Origin: Pseudophaeomoniella oleicola
Lineage: Eukaryota > Ascomycota > Eurotiomycetes > Phaeomoniellales > Phaeomoniellaceae
Direction: 5' to 3'
DNA length: 64,000 bases
Assembly: GCA_003868215.1 (NCBI GenBank)
Contig: QWDQ01000046.1
Span: 124,001 to 188,000 of the forward strand
This document shows positions 32,329-42,853 of this stretch, in pieces. Below the pieces are notes generated by a model, which saw nothing but the letters and a program-made list of their open reading frames with translations, was not told where the DNA came from and made no database searches. The translations under genes were made by a program, and so were the position numbers. Numbering within the stretch: the first letter of the stretch is position 1; each line of letters opens with the position of its first letter.

Positions 32329-32936
32329 CTACACCTTGCTCAAAGTTGTCTGCAAAGTGTTCTCATATCCAACATCTTCAATAAGGTCCGTGGTCCATTC
32401 TGCAAAATCTCTTCCATGAGTTGAAGTGAGCAAAAGATTACAAGATCTGATTTCATTTCTGAGAGTCCATATGTGCCTCTTTTCCTGTCTCTAATACAAC
32501 AAAAGGCTTAGCAACAAGATGAGCCATATTGCCTAGCACTCTGCAATGGATACCTGGCCACAAAGCTCAGTGTCGCCCCCCTCGCGTATCTGCACGTCAG
32601 AAAAATGCATCATGAAGACTGAATTGTGACAATTTCGCGGCTGAGGGGTCGACTGCTGAACAAGTAATCTAGGATGCTACTTATGAATGACAAGCACATC
32701 GGGGTACGACAACTGATGCGTAAAAGCTGGTCATGAATAGTCCTATTATCAATGCTCCCCTGTGCGATGGACACACAGCGGATTACGCCACTTCGACCGG
32801 TGCCCCTTTCACCAGTCATTTTACGGTATATGAGCACCACTTTCCTTTTGAATTGATTTATCCATAAAGCGAGCTGCAATGTTGATTCGGCCAGATCGAT
32901 GATGGAGGATAACGGTTGGTTATGCAGCAAGGCCAT
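32329..32936 (-). CDS. Candidate small multi-exon gene, unknown family (possibly decayed)
   Basis: Three minus-strand blocks look like exons. Block A is an ORF at 32936-32610 starting GCGATGGCC (MALLHNQPLSSIIDL...), containing TIHDQLLRI and ILDYLFSSRPLSREI. Block B is 32589-32554, preceded by TTCTGACGTGCAG (branch and acceptor) and followed by a GTATCC donor. Block C is 32490-32329, after an intron (32491-32553) with TTGCTAAGCC and GTATTAG; it reads RQEKRHIWTLRNEI, then STHGRDFAEWTTDLIEDVG, and ends at a stop. The intron between B and C is convincing; the A-to-B donor is not (only a weak GTCACA). I do not recognise the family. It could be a real gene of about 150-170 residues, a gene with more exons, or a relic. 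Confidence 0.33.
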
Positions 32937-33973
32937 CGCATGTCACACCTTGGTCGATCAAGGCTCTGCTTTCAAAATCATGATGTTCTCAGAGATACTT
33001 CTATTAGACTCATAACGATAGGCCGGGCGTAGATGATAGACTATCGAAGCTGTGTCATTATTCGAGACTAGTCCCAGCTGAATGCTGGCGGTCAGTCAGT
33101 CACGGCAGTTGCGGTCACAGCATATATATGTATACAAGCTGAAAGACACGTCTAAGATCTCGCTCCAAGATATAGGAGCCATAATGCCCCTTATATACTA
33201 TGTAAGTTACATGAGAGTTACCTTTTGGACGACGGCAAGTTCATCGAGGAAAACCAGATGATGACGTCTACGGTTTCTCGGAAGCGGGAGAACCAGGCTC
33301 CGATTCGATAAGGCGTCGAATTTAAGCTTATCGGTCAGTTATCAAGAAAAGAAGAAGAATCAACGGCAAAAATAAAAAGAACATCATAAGATAACAATGA
33401 CTTCATGACTTTGGACTGGTTCCATTTCTTTCACGGTGACCTATCGTAATATTCAACGAATTCTCACGAAGCGCTGATCCCATGGCGAATGCAAATGACT
33501 GTTAGACAAAGTAATTCGTCTTTAGACAATGGGAATTCATCAATGTCGATCCGACAGTCCGGAAACTGGGCGATATCAATCCTTCATTGGCTTTCAAATC
33601 TGCGCTAGATCACGACATGCCGAGATGCTCTTTGCAGCAGCCGACAGTCTTACCCTACTCTGCGTCTTCGTTCTCCACAAGCTCGTTTCTTCGGTTCTCA
33701 ATATGCCTCGATGCCTCCATCGAAGTGTATCTTGGGCAATTAGGTGGGCCATGATCCGTGGTTAAATACCTTACATATCTACTTGTGGCCGGATGTATCT
33801 GCCCTTGAAGAGCTCCATGACGGACATGACGTAGCACGAACCTTGTACAACCTACAATATTATGATTCGTTCTTTGTTTTGCCTATATCACTATTTTGCG
33901 CCTGGAGTTCTCTATCCCTTTCTTAGAATTATCACCAACAGTCTCGAGCTTTGGGGAATTTGGCAGTTGCGCC
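32937..33973. other. Spacer and promoter of the DHA1 transporter
   Basis: About 1 kb without a supported gene. Short ORFs at 33529-33765 and 33744-33926 have no domain. A purine-rich A-tract stretch lies at 33340-33390. Confidence 0.5.
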
Positions 33974-35796
33974 ATGCACGACCTCTTTAGAGACTCTGCC
34001 GCAGGGCAAATTGTCCGTTTCATCACCAGAGGTCGTGTCCTACAGTATCCTGAAGAAAAGGATCCTTCTTTTTTGGAGCGATGCCTCCACCGGGAGAAAA
34101 CAGAGAATGTTAGGCAACATGGAACCCCTCGACCGCCAGCGCAAAATGAGGAGCGTCAGGATACCACCGACGATGCCGATGCGAGTTCATCAACCAGCAC
34201 TGTACTGGGAGATGCTGAGCCTAGAAGAAATCTGTCCGCAAAAGAAAAGAGTGACATAGAGAAGGGATTAGATTTTGACATTGTCGACTGGTACGGACTA
34301 GATGATCCAGATGTCAGTGTAATATAACACACTTCACCCTACATTGGCTGATTTCTACGCAGAACCCCATGAATTGGTCAAAGGTCAAAAAATGTTTCGT
34401 CACGTTCGAGATCATATTTCTCACTTTCTCTGTGTATATTGGTTCTGCTATTTACTCTGCCGGGATTGAAGGAGTCACGTCCACTTTCGGCGTCTCCCGC
34501 GTTGCCGCTACTTTGGGCTTGACAATGTTCGTGGCGGGTTACGGAACCGGTCCCATGATATGGTCGCCGATGTCTGAAGTCCCTGTCATCGGTCGTAACC
34601 CTGTGTATATCACCACATTACTCGTTTTCGTCTTACTTCAAATTCCTACAGCCCTCTCCGTCAACTTTGGCATGCTCCTGGCCTTCCGTTTCTTGACTGG
34701 CTTCGTCGGTTCCCCAGCTCTTGCAACAGGTGGTGCTTCTATCGGCGACATGTACAAGCCCAGCAAGCGCGCATATGGGATAGGACTATGGGGCATCGGG
34801 GCTGTGTGTGGACCCGTGATGGGACCCCTTGTGGGCGGGTTTGCTGCACAATATGAGGATTGGCGCTGGACCATTTGGGAATTGATGTGGCTTTCTGGCT
34901 TCTGTTGGGTTCTTCTATTCTTCTGCCTTCCCGAGACTTCGAGCTCAAATATACTCGCGCGTCGCACCAAACGTCTCCGCAAAATTACCGGCATTCTTCA
35001 ACTTCGCTGCGAACCCGAACTGGCCGCCGAGCACATGACCGGTAAAGACGTCGTGATGATGGTCCTGGTCCGCCCACTCACCCTCAACTTCGTTGAACCC
35101 ATGGTCTTTTTATTGAATCTATACATTGCTTTAGTGTACGGGCTGTTGTATATTTGGTTTGAAAGCTTCACCATCGTCTTTAGCGAGCATTACGGCTTTT
35201 CCCTAGGCATCTCCGGTCTCGCCTATCTCGGTATCCTTGTCGGCGCTCTCATCACCATCCCCCCCTTTTTCTGGTACCTGTACCGCTATATCGAACCGCA
35301 ATTCAATGAGAACGGGGAATTACAACCAGAGAAACGACTACCGCCTGCTTTTGTGGGTGGCTTTGCCATCCCCATTTGCCTCTTCTGGTTCGGTTGGTCC
35401 GTTGAAGGGAACCAACATTGGATTATGCCTGTCATCGGAACCGCCTGGTTTAGTGTCGGCGCTTTCTTACTTTTCAACGCTGTCCTCAATTACCTGGGGG
35501 ATGCATATCCTGAATATGCCGCAAGTGTCCTTGCTGGAAATGATCTCATGAGAAGTGCCTTTGGTGCAGGCTTCCCTCTGTTTGCCACCGCGATGTATAA
35601 CAGGTTAGGCGTTGCGTGGGCGAGTAGCTTATTAGGCTTCCTTGCTATTGCATTCATACCAATTCCTTTTGTTCTATACAAGGTAAGGCTTTCAGACCCC
35701 CTTCCTGTTTTGTGGATCCGTCGTTCTAACCGGTTCCCGCAGTTCGGACCTACTCTTCGGAAGGATTACAGCAGACACGCCCGCAAAGATTTATAG
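33974..35796 (+). CDS. MFS drug:H+ antiporter-1 (DHA1) type transporter
   Basis: Three exons: 33974-34312, 34363-35682 and 35743-35796, giving 570 residues. The start at 33974 (MHDLFRDSAAGQIVRF) matches the usual beginning of Flu1/Mdr1-type transporters; an upstream in-frame ATG at 33896 is less likely. A ~110-residue acidic cytosolic tail ends DDPDNPMNWSKVKK just before TM1. Motifs: YSAGIEGVTSTFGVS after TM1, GTGPMIWSPMSEVPVIGR (the DHA1 TM2-3 loop), RFLTGFVGSPALATGGASIGD in TM4-5, and GPVMGPLVGGFAA (motif C, antiporter). The last intron (35683-35742, 60 nt, with TTCTAACC) is a multiple of three without a stop; splicing gives VLYKFGPTLRKD, like relatives. Likely effluxes drugs or secondary metabolites at the plasma membrane. 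Confidence 0.9.
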
Positions 35797-36444
35797 ACCA
35801 CAGCTTCAAACGTTTTGTTTTCGTATTCATATTCGATTCCTGTACATCACTACAACAACGCCTGTTTAGACACTCTCAGCGACGACCATCCTTCGCACAC
35901 GCCTGCAAGACCGTTTCACATCATACTCAATCCTAATTCAATGACCCAGACTTTACCAGGCACTGATTCCGATACAAACGCATCATACGCACCTTGATAT
36001 ACGATAAACAAAAAGAGCCACAAAACCAAAGTAATCAGATCTGCCTCTCTGTCGGGCCTTTAGAAGGTATATATCTTTCCCGCGAGGCATTCATATGATA
36101 GAAATAGATAGATGCATCCATAAGAAAAGACACATCATTTCATAAAGAAACCCATTTATTACATTCCTTAGGGGTAGTGTAGTCATACCATCCACACATC
36201 TCTTCCAGCCCTTTAGGAGAAAAACCACACGTTTCTTTTTTTTTCTTTTCACCTCTGAATATATGTATATATATATATAGAGATATTCACATCTTATTAT
36301 ACATGTCTTAATACTCTCTATATATATCTCGTTATTGTATAACTTATATTTTATTTTACCTTTTTTTTTTTCATATCTGAAATATACACATCTCATCACC
36401 ATTATTTTATTAATAATTACCTCTTTCTTTCTTTATCAAGGTCT

Positions 36445-36467
36445 TCTTCTTCTTCTTCTTCTTCTAG
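36445..36467. repeat. CTT trinucleotide microsatellite
   Basis: About seven to eight TTC/CTT units at the left edge of the homopolymer block. Confidence 0.75.
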
Positions 36468-36480
36468 ATATTTACCTTCT

Positions 36481-36503
36481 AAAAAAAACCTCGGGGGGGG
36501 AGG

Positions 36504-36534
<31 letters not shown>

Positions 36535-36790
36535 GTTTAAAATTATTTTTTATTTTTTTTTTTTTTTTTTTTTAAATAGGTAGGAAAAAGGTTGGGTTGG
36601 GAAAGGGGGGTGATTTTTGGGGGGGCCCTATTATTAAAAAAAAAAAAAAAATAAAAACAAAAAAAAAAAATTTTTTTTTTTCTAAAAAAAAAAAGAGTTT
36701 TTTTTTTTTTTAATTATATTTTTATATATTTTTTAAAAAAATTCATTTTTTTTTTGTGTTTTTCCCCCCCCCCCCCCCCCCCCCCCGCCC
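36481..36790. repeat. Homopolymer block (T, A, G and C runs)
   Basis: Successive runs of A, G, T (twice over 25 nt), A, T and finally about 24 C. The mixture of all four homopolymers within 300 bp is unlike normal intergenic DNA and resembles low-quality consensus near a gap, as at 28.7 kb. Confidence 0.75.
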
Positions 36791-38132
36791 CTACCCTCAC
36801 CATCCATCTAATTGACTGATAATTGAGGTAGAAGTAGGTAGGTAGGTAGGTATCTGTCTTTCTACCTTACCTATCTATGTACATATGTATATTTATAGGT
36901 ACTAAGGTAGTACGTTTTGTAGATTGCAGTTGCTGTGCTGCAGTTGTTTGATGTAATACCTAGTTATATATTATCTATCTAATTACATATTTCACAAAGT
37001 TGCGTTTTAAGTAATTACATGTAAGTTATTACTCACGGATGATTACCTACCTACCTATACAGATCAAGAATTGTGATTAATTAGAAAGAACAGATGGTAT
37101 AGATGAAACGTTTGGCTATCTTAAGGTAAGATAAGGTTAAAATAAATAGGTCTTGTAACAGAGGTACATACTCGTAATAGTGTACATAGGTAACGTCATG
37201 ATGGCCTACCTACCTACCTACCTGTCTGCTTGGCCTGCCTGCCTGCTTGCTTGTCTTTCTTACCGGCGAGTTCAGGTATTCGAAGGGGGAGGAGGAAGGA
37301 GGCGGGGAGGAAGAGGGCCGCGGGTACTCTGATGGTGACGATGAGGTAAGGTAGCGAGCTAGGTGGATGGGTGATGATATCAATATTGGACGGTTCCGTC
37401 GAGCTCTGGTGGCGCTTTCTGAGATACTGCGTAGTAGTAACATTTGGACCAAACAGCAAAGCACGCATCAAACATTCGGAGTCGTGCACCCGACAAGTCA
37501 ATCAATCCAGTGCGATCGCAAACCGAGGGTCCGATCTACGTCAATGCGGACGTGCGGTGCTTGCATGCCACCCGTGTGTGTGTGTTGATACTAGCGCACT
37601 GATCCGGGTTGTTGGCAGATGGAGCCCGTCAAACCTTCAACTCCACTGTATCACGATTTCCATTTTCGATTTTCGACGCTTGGCTCACTTGGGGTCTCTC
37701 GTACGCTCGGAACCGTCTCTGTCTGGGAAACTACCCCGTGCTTGGTTCCTTAGAATTATCGTAGATAGGAATTGAGCTCTTCGTCCCAACCTTGTCGATC
37801 TCTGTTGTTCTTGGTTTGGTTCCGGAAAGATGGAAGGCTGCAGGCTTGCTTGAGTCGTAAGTAACGGAACTGAATCCGCGACGGTGATTACGCAAGCTCT
37901 ATTGAACAAGAGCCGAAGAGTCGCAGTTTCGCCTTATCAAGGAACCATCATGACAGAATATGAGGATCGTGACATGGCAACATTTTCGTGCGATCGGAAC
38001 ATGTGGGTTGTAGTACGGCCATGCACTGCAGTCTAGCAACGCTCAGACGACTTAATAGTGAAACCGGCCAAGGACTTCCGCATTAACGCTATGCTGTCAC
38101 GAAAGCGTGAAGGCTCATCGACGATCACCAGG

Positions 38133-39649
38133 CTATGGCGAATCCATCGCGAGGAGAGACAAGGATAGTCGATCTTTGCTGGCAGGTTGGCTGATCATCA
38201 TGTTCGACGCTGACGGCGTCGAAGTGTCAAGCTGCTGTACAGCCATGACTTTACGGTCTTTTCCTCGGCCTTTGATACCCTTGTTGCTGTGCTTGTACAT
38301 TTCTCGGAGGTAGTCCCACAAATCCCTTTCTTCAACCGAAAGTTGATAATTGACATCCTCGGGGTGATGAATGCCGGAGAACTTCATAGTCAAATCATTG
38401 ATAGCATCGGCATGGAAGCGTTCCATATGTCCTTTGAGGTTTCCTCGTTGACTAAACAGCTTCCCACAGCCTTCGAGACGACATTCAAACATTCTCTTCT
38501 CTTCACGGCTAGCATGGACCGTTGCTCGATGACTCCTGACATTACCTCTTTGAGCGAACCGTTTCTCGCACAGATCGCATGCAAAAGGCTTCTCGCCTGT
38601 GTGACGTCGGATGTGGGTTTTTAGATTACCCAGTTGTGTGAAACGGGATGGGCAGGGAGGGTAGGGGCACGCCTTGGGGTAAACGACAATGTTAGCCAGG
38701 TCGATATCGTGCGCGGTAGAATAAGATATGTCATAGTGCAAATGAACAGATAAGCGTCGCTTATAGATGCAGCACCTTGCCCAAGGAGAAACCCCGCTGA
38801 TAAGCATATGGGCGTTCCAAGGATATAGCGGAAGTCTATTCCGCCAAGTATTCGGCCTTTGGGCCATTTTAGGCAGTCGATAGGTAACTATATCCAATAC
38901 CTCTGAAAGCCTGTGTAGGTGGTATAGAACAAGAGGAAAGAATGTAGAACGACTGAGAACAGATACGAAGCATTCGGGTATGAAGAGATCGCGTGACTTA
39001 CGAAGGGCTTGAGGCCCGAGTGAGACCGCAGATGGATATCCAGATGTGTCTTCTGGGTGAATATTTTGCCGCAGTCGCTATGCGGACAGGCGTGCTTTTT
39101 CTCTTTCACGGATGAACCTTCTTTGCCCTCGTCGACTCCAGGAGATCTGGATTCACTCCGCGATCCTGTAGAGGAAAGATCGATGTCTTTAGACTTGGCT
39201 TGAATCTCCTTCATCAGAGCGTTGATGGAACCAGGCTGCTCGGCCGCGGGCTTGATTCGCGGGCTTGGGGTCAATTGAGGACTTGGGTCTGGCGTAGGGA
39301 ACGGGGCTTGGGATGCAGCGCTCTGAGATTCTGTGTTGGTGGGAATATCGATGACAGTTGGCTCGACTTTGACGGGGTAGAGTGTTGGCAGGAATGGAGA
39401 AGAGTCGGTCGTAAGTAGAGGACTGGCACCTGGTGTAAAAGCTGTTGAGAACGCCGACATGAAGGACGGGGAATCAATGGTTTGAAAGGTCTGTTGTAGT
39501 GGGAATTGGAAACCGGCAGTCGAAGGTGGAAGGGTCTCCATCTGGGGCCAACGTGATTCTGGAAGCGTTGAGGGAGAAGAAGACCACAAGCTCTCATCTT
39601 TGAGATCCTTGAAGGAAGTCTGGAAAGGATCCTGAAACAATACGTCCAT
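38133..39649 (-). CDS. C2H2 zinc-finger transcription factor with four fingers (Azf1/Klf1-like)
   Basis: Two exons: 39649-39002 and 38672-38133, giving 395 residues. The start at 39649 (CGACCATGGACG context, MDVLFQDPFQ) is preferred over the open frame to 39781. Residues 1-185 are Ser/Pro-rich with PTPDPSPQLTPSPRIKP, typical of an activation region. Four fingers follow: CPHSDC..HLRSH, CPYPPC..HIRRH, CDLC..HRATVH and CRLEGC..HMERFH, with TGEKPF linking fingers 2 and 3. Intron 38673-39001 is unusually long (329 nt), but it joins KPF directly to ACPYPPC, has a GTAAGT donor and GGCTAACA branch, and sits exactly between fingers 1 and 2. The arrangement resembles Azf1/Klf1-type regulators; targets are unknown. 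Confidence 0.85.
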
Positions 39650-40050
39650 GGTCGAGGGCCGGCGTGGTAAAATGTATACACGGAAGAAATGTTCGCTGTT
39701 GGTGCAAAGGCGGTGTGCACAGGTCGTTGGAAGTGTACAATTATGTATTTCACAATGCAGTGCTGAGGCAAGATAAAGCAAACTAAGTACTTGAGAAAGG
39801 AGAGAACAGCATTGAAGGCAGAGAGTTACGCAACTACAACAATGAGGACGTAGTAGTCTTCATCAAGTATATAGGTAGCGACGCTAGGATGCGCTCAGAG
39901 ACGGTACCCTTATAATCCCAAGGGTATGGCTAGGAGCTTTTTCAAGATGCTTGTGACGCCAATGGAACGTTCAAGGCGGGAATAGTATCAGTTAGTCTGG
40001 AGATCGGGTGGGGGTGAGATTGGTACATTGATGGTGGGTGTGTGAGATGT

Positions 40051-40073
40051 GAGTGCGAGTGCGAGTGCGAGTG
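40051..40073. repeat. GAGTGC hexamer tandem repeat
   Basis: Three perfect units followed by a degenerate fourth (GAGTGT), about 400 bp upstream of the C2H2 factor start. Confidence 0.7.
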
Positions 40074-40815
40074 TATGCGTGGCGTGCGTGTGGTGGCACA
40101 GGCTTTCCTTGGGATAGGAATGAGGTGATCGCCTACCGGACCAAACCCTGACGTTCCCATCTTCATCCCTTTTGAGATTCAACCTCGCTATCAGTCAGGT
40201 GGATAAGTTCGAACATGTAACGTAAAACTCGATGCAAAAAGTCAGATCAATCGACGGGGAGAATAGCTTTGGCTGGATGGAGACTGACGACATGGTTCAG
40301 AGATTGCTGGCGAATGATGGTCAGTTTCGGCGGAATCGCCCCAGTCAAGACGGGATGGGCGTCGATGGCCGATCGTCGTCGTCGCTACGTATGAGGCACT
40401 ACGTTAGGTATGTTGCACAATCTACAGACGCAGAGTACATGCGACTGCTGCACCCGGAGTGTTATCTTAGTTGCAGAATTAAGATACCCCTCTAACACAA
40501 CAGGGACTGTGATACTACTACGTAGTACGCAGTAGATGCCGATAGGCAAATTTTGTTTGGATATACCGTGATGCAGTATATAAGATATCTAGGATCCCTC
40601 GGAGAAAGCACTGAATCATCTATCGTCCTATGACAGGACATCTCAAGACACTTATCTCTGATCCTCAATGAAGGTGTCAAGTCTTTTCGTCTTTTGATCG
40701 TTTCCGTGTTTGCAGAGCTGAATGGGCACATAGAGCCTAAGCTATCTAGGCCGTACATAGTCCCAAGTCGACCACGCTACGACGCCCAGGAATACCGCTC
40801 TAGGATGCCACCAAT

Positions 40816-41061
40816 CTAAGGTACGATCAAGAGATTCCTGAAACTCATAGAACAGCCGAATCCCTCGGCCCACTTCACACGTCCCAACCCCCGATACTCG
40901 CGATAGTGAGGTTCTCCCGTTACATGGTACACTGGCGCAGCGCATATCTCAAACATGTGTCGCATGGCGTGGGGGATGGAAAGTCTCCGGGAAACGTCGG
41001 TAGCCTCCTCGTCTCTCAAGCGAAGGCGCAGGACGCCGCCGATGTCGTGTAGCTTAGCCAT
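40816..41061 (-). pseudogene. Possible gene remnant, unknown family
   Basis: An 81-codon minus ORF starts in good context (GGAAATGGCTAAG; MAKLHDIGGVLRLRL). It reads IPHAMRHMFEICAAP and VTGEPHYREYRGLGRVKWAEG before a stop. In the next frame, overlapping its end, the sequence continues protein-like as FYEFQESLDRTLDWWHPRAV. One shift or a small intron near 40850-40870 would be needed to connect them, and no clear splice pair is visible. I do not recognise a family. It may be a decayed gene or chance. Confidence 0.25.
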
Positions 41062-42853
41062 TTCCCGGAGAAGGTATCAAGACTGATCACAAGGCGCTAA
41101 AGAAAGAAGCTATAGTGTTGTCACAGTGCCAGAACATAACAGGGTGGCTTGCATCGTGTCCAAGCTGGTGGGTAGACTAGAATGCGAGAGAAGAGTGTGG
41201 TGGCAGCCTTTATCTCATGGCACCCCCTGTAGAATGTCACCGCCTAGCAAAGACGGCGAGATACTACTACGTAGTACGTAGGACTCCAGGTGAATTAATC
41301 AGACGCTACTAAGCCAGTCTTGCGATCATGCCCTAGTCAGATGAATTCTCTTTCGTCGGCGAAGGATCTGATGCTGGTGGCTATGATGCTACCTCGCGAG
41401 CCGGCGCGGCCCGGGGTTACAAGTCATTTTGCATGCCATTTTTGTTGTTCTGCCTGTGTTAAATGGTTTTATGAAGGTACTTAGAACATATCGTTGATAT
41501 ATCGTTGAGACCTGTTCTCTTTAGACGTTGCCGAGGTGTCTTTAGGTGGTTACCGCCCGAGGCAAGCATCTTCGTCCGTATCACCGCTCGTGGGGGCTTG
41601 AATTATGTCATTTGCACCTACGTTACCACGGTACTTAGAAACTATAGACTCTGTCTCCATACTGCGGCTGAAGAAAGAGGTCAAACGTGCCGACGATGCA
41701 TGCATCGTAGTAGATATTGGAGCTGTAATATGAAAACCTAGAGTAACGGGCTGAGAAGCTCGTCTGTCTTATCCGCTCTACGATACCTAGGTAAGTAGGC
41801 CATTGTCATGTATATGGTTCCCTGTACGTGGTGGCAGTCTCGGATATAGCGCTGGGGGAAACCAACAGCCAACGGCTCCCACTTCTGATGACAGCCACCT
41901 TATGTCACCAGATCAATGGTTAGGACACAGAGCGATTTCACTTCTATGGCATTTGCGCCGGACGACTTATCTCAACATCACTCGTCACCCCAGCAAGCAT
42001 CCGATATCAATCAGATTTTTCCTCTTCGAGCAGCTCGCAGGTCCGTAACAAAGATCAGCGATCTCCGATGGGAAATGAGTTGATCACCATCCATCCATCC
42101 CATCTCGCCTGGCGAGCCACTGGCAAGGATCCTACTCTGAAAACCACCCGAGCTATAACCCCATTTGGAGACACTTGAAGCAAGCGATGTACCAGGCATT
42201 TAATATGGCATTTAGCTGAGCGAGATATGCGAGCCTTGGAATCCCGCATGTAGTTGCTAATGAAGTAATTCACCGAATAAGGGAAAAGCTCAAGGAAGAA
42301 ATGTACCGTAGTAACAAGATGTAGATGGAGGCACCATCATGCACACAAAATGATGACCTATTCTCGGGGATTGAGATCATTGACCGACTTGAAAGTCTGC
42401 GGTAGGCTGAACCTCGCACCACTAGAAGGGTAGACACAACAAGCATGTGACGAGATAGCTACTACACCCAAGTAGGTAGGTAGCTAGATAGATGGAACTT
42501 CTGGAAGTGTAAATAGAATACATTTTTGTGCTTCAGAGTGATGGCCAATCATTCTGGTCTTTCAGTTGTATGTGCCTCCAAACTGTTCTCGTTGTCCATC
42601 CTAGGCCACATGCAACAGTGCTGCAGTCCCCAGTTGGTCTACATGTGACCAGAGCCATTGTTATCGGATCGCTAACTGTCCAACAAGAGGAAAGAAGACC
42701 CCCGTTCTCTGCAAATCTACAGCGAAGATTGCCGCCCTTCGTGAACTCCATCCACGTCCCTTTCGTAACCGAGCCGCCCGTAACTGTGCAGAAGAAGCGA
42801 GATATTTGCCCAAAAGATTACTATATCCCCCAATCTCAGACGAGATAACAACA

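Larger units (their letters stand above)
35797..38132. other. AT-rich, low-complexity convergent spacer
   Basis: About 2.3 kb between the convergent 3' ends of the DHA1 transporter and C2H2 genes. The left half is AT-rich with homopolymers, the middle has TAGG/CCTA tetranucleotide runs (36835-36850, 37204-37222), and the right part is ordinary. Minus ORFs of 84-95 codons near 37210-37501 read through these repeats and are not genes. Confidence 0.55.
39650..42853. other. Gene-poor 3.2-kb stretch
   Basis: No gene I can name. The left ~400 bp is the C2H2 gene's promoter and 5' UTR. There is a GAGTGC tandem at 40051-40073 and two full TACTACGTAGTA palindromes at 40516-40527 and 41265-41276. A protein-like minus ORF at 40816-41061 is listed separately. 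TAGG units occur at 42472-42492. Confidence 0.45.

Noticed and set aside
37210-37501. Minus ORFs of 84-95 codons near the CCTA repeat
   Set aside because: Both end in Ser/Arg/Gln runs generated by the tetranucleotide repeat, with no conserved pattern.
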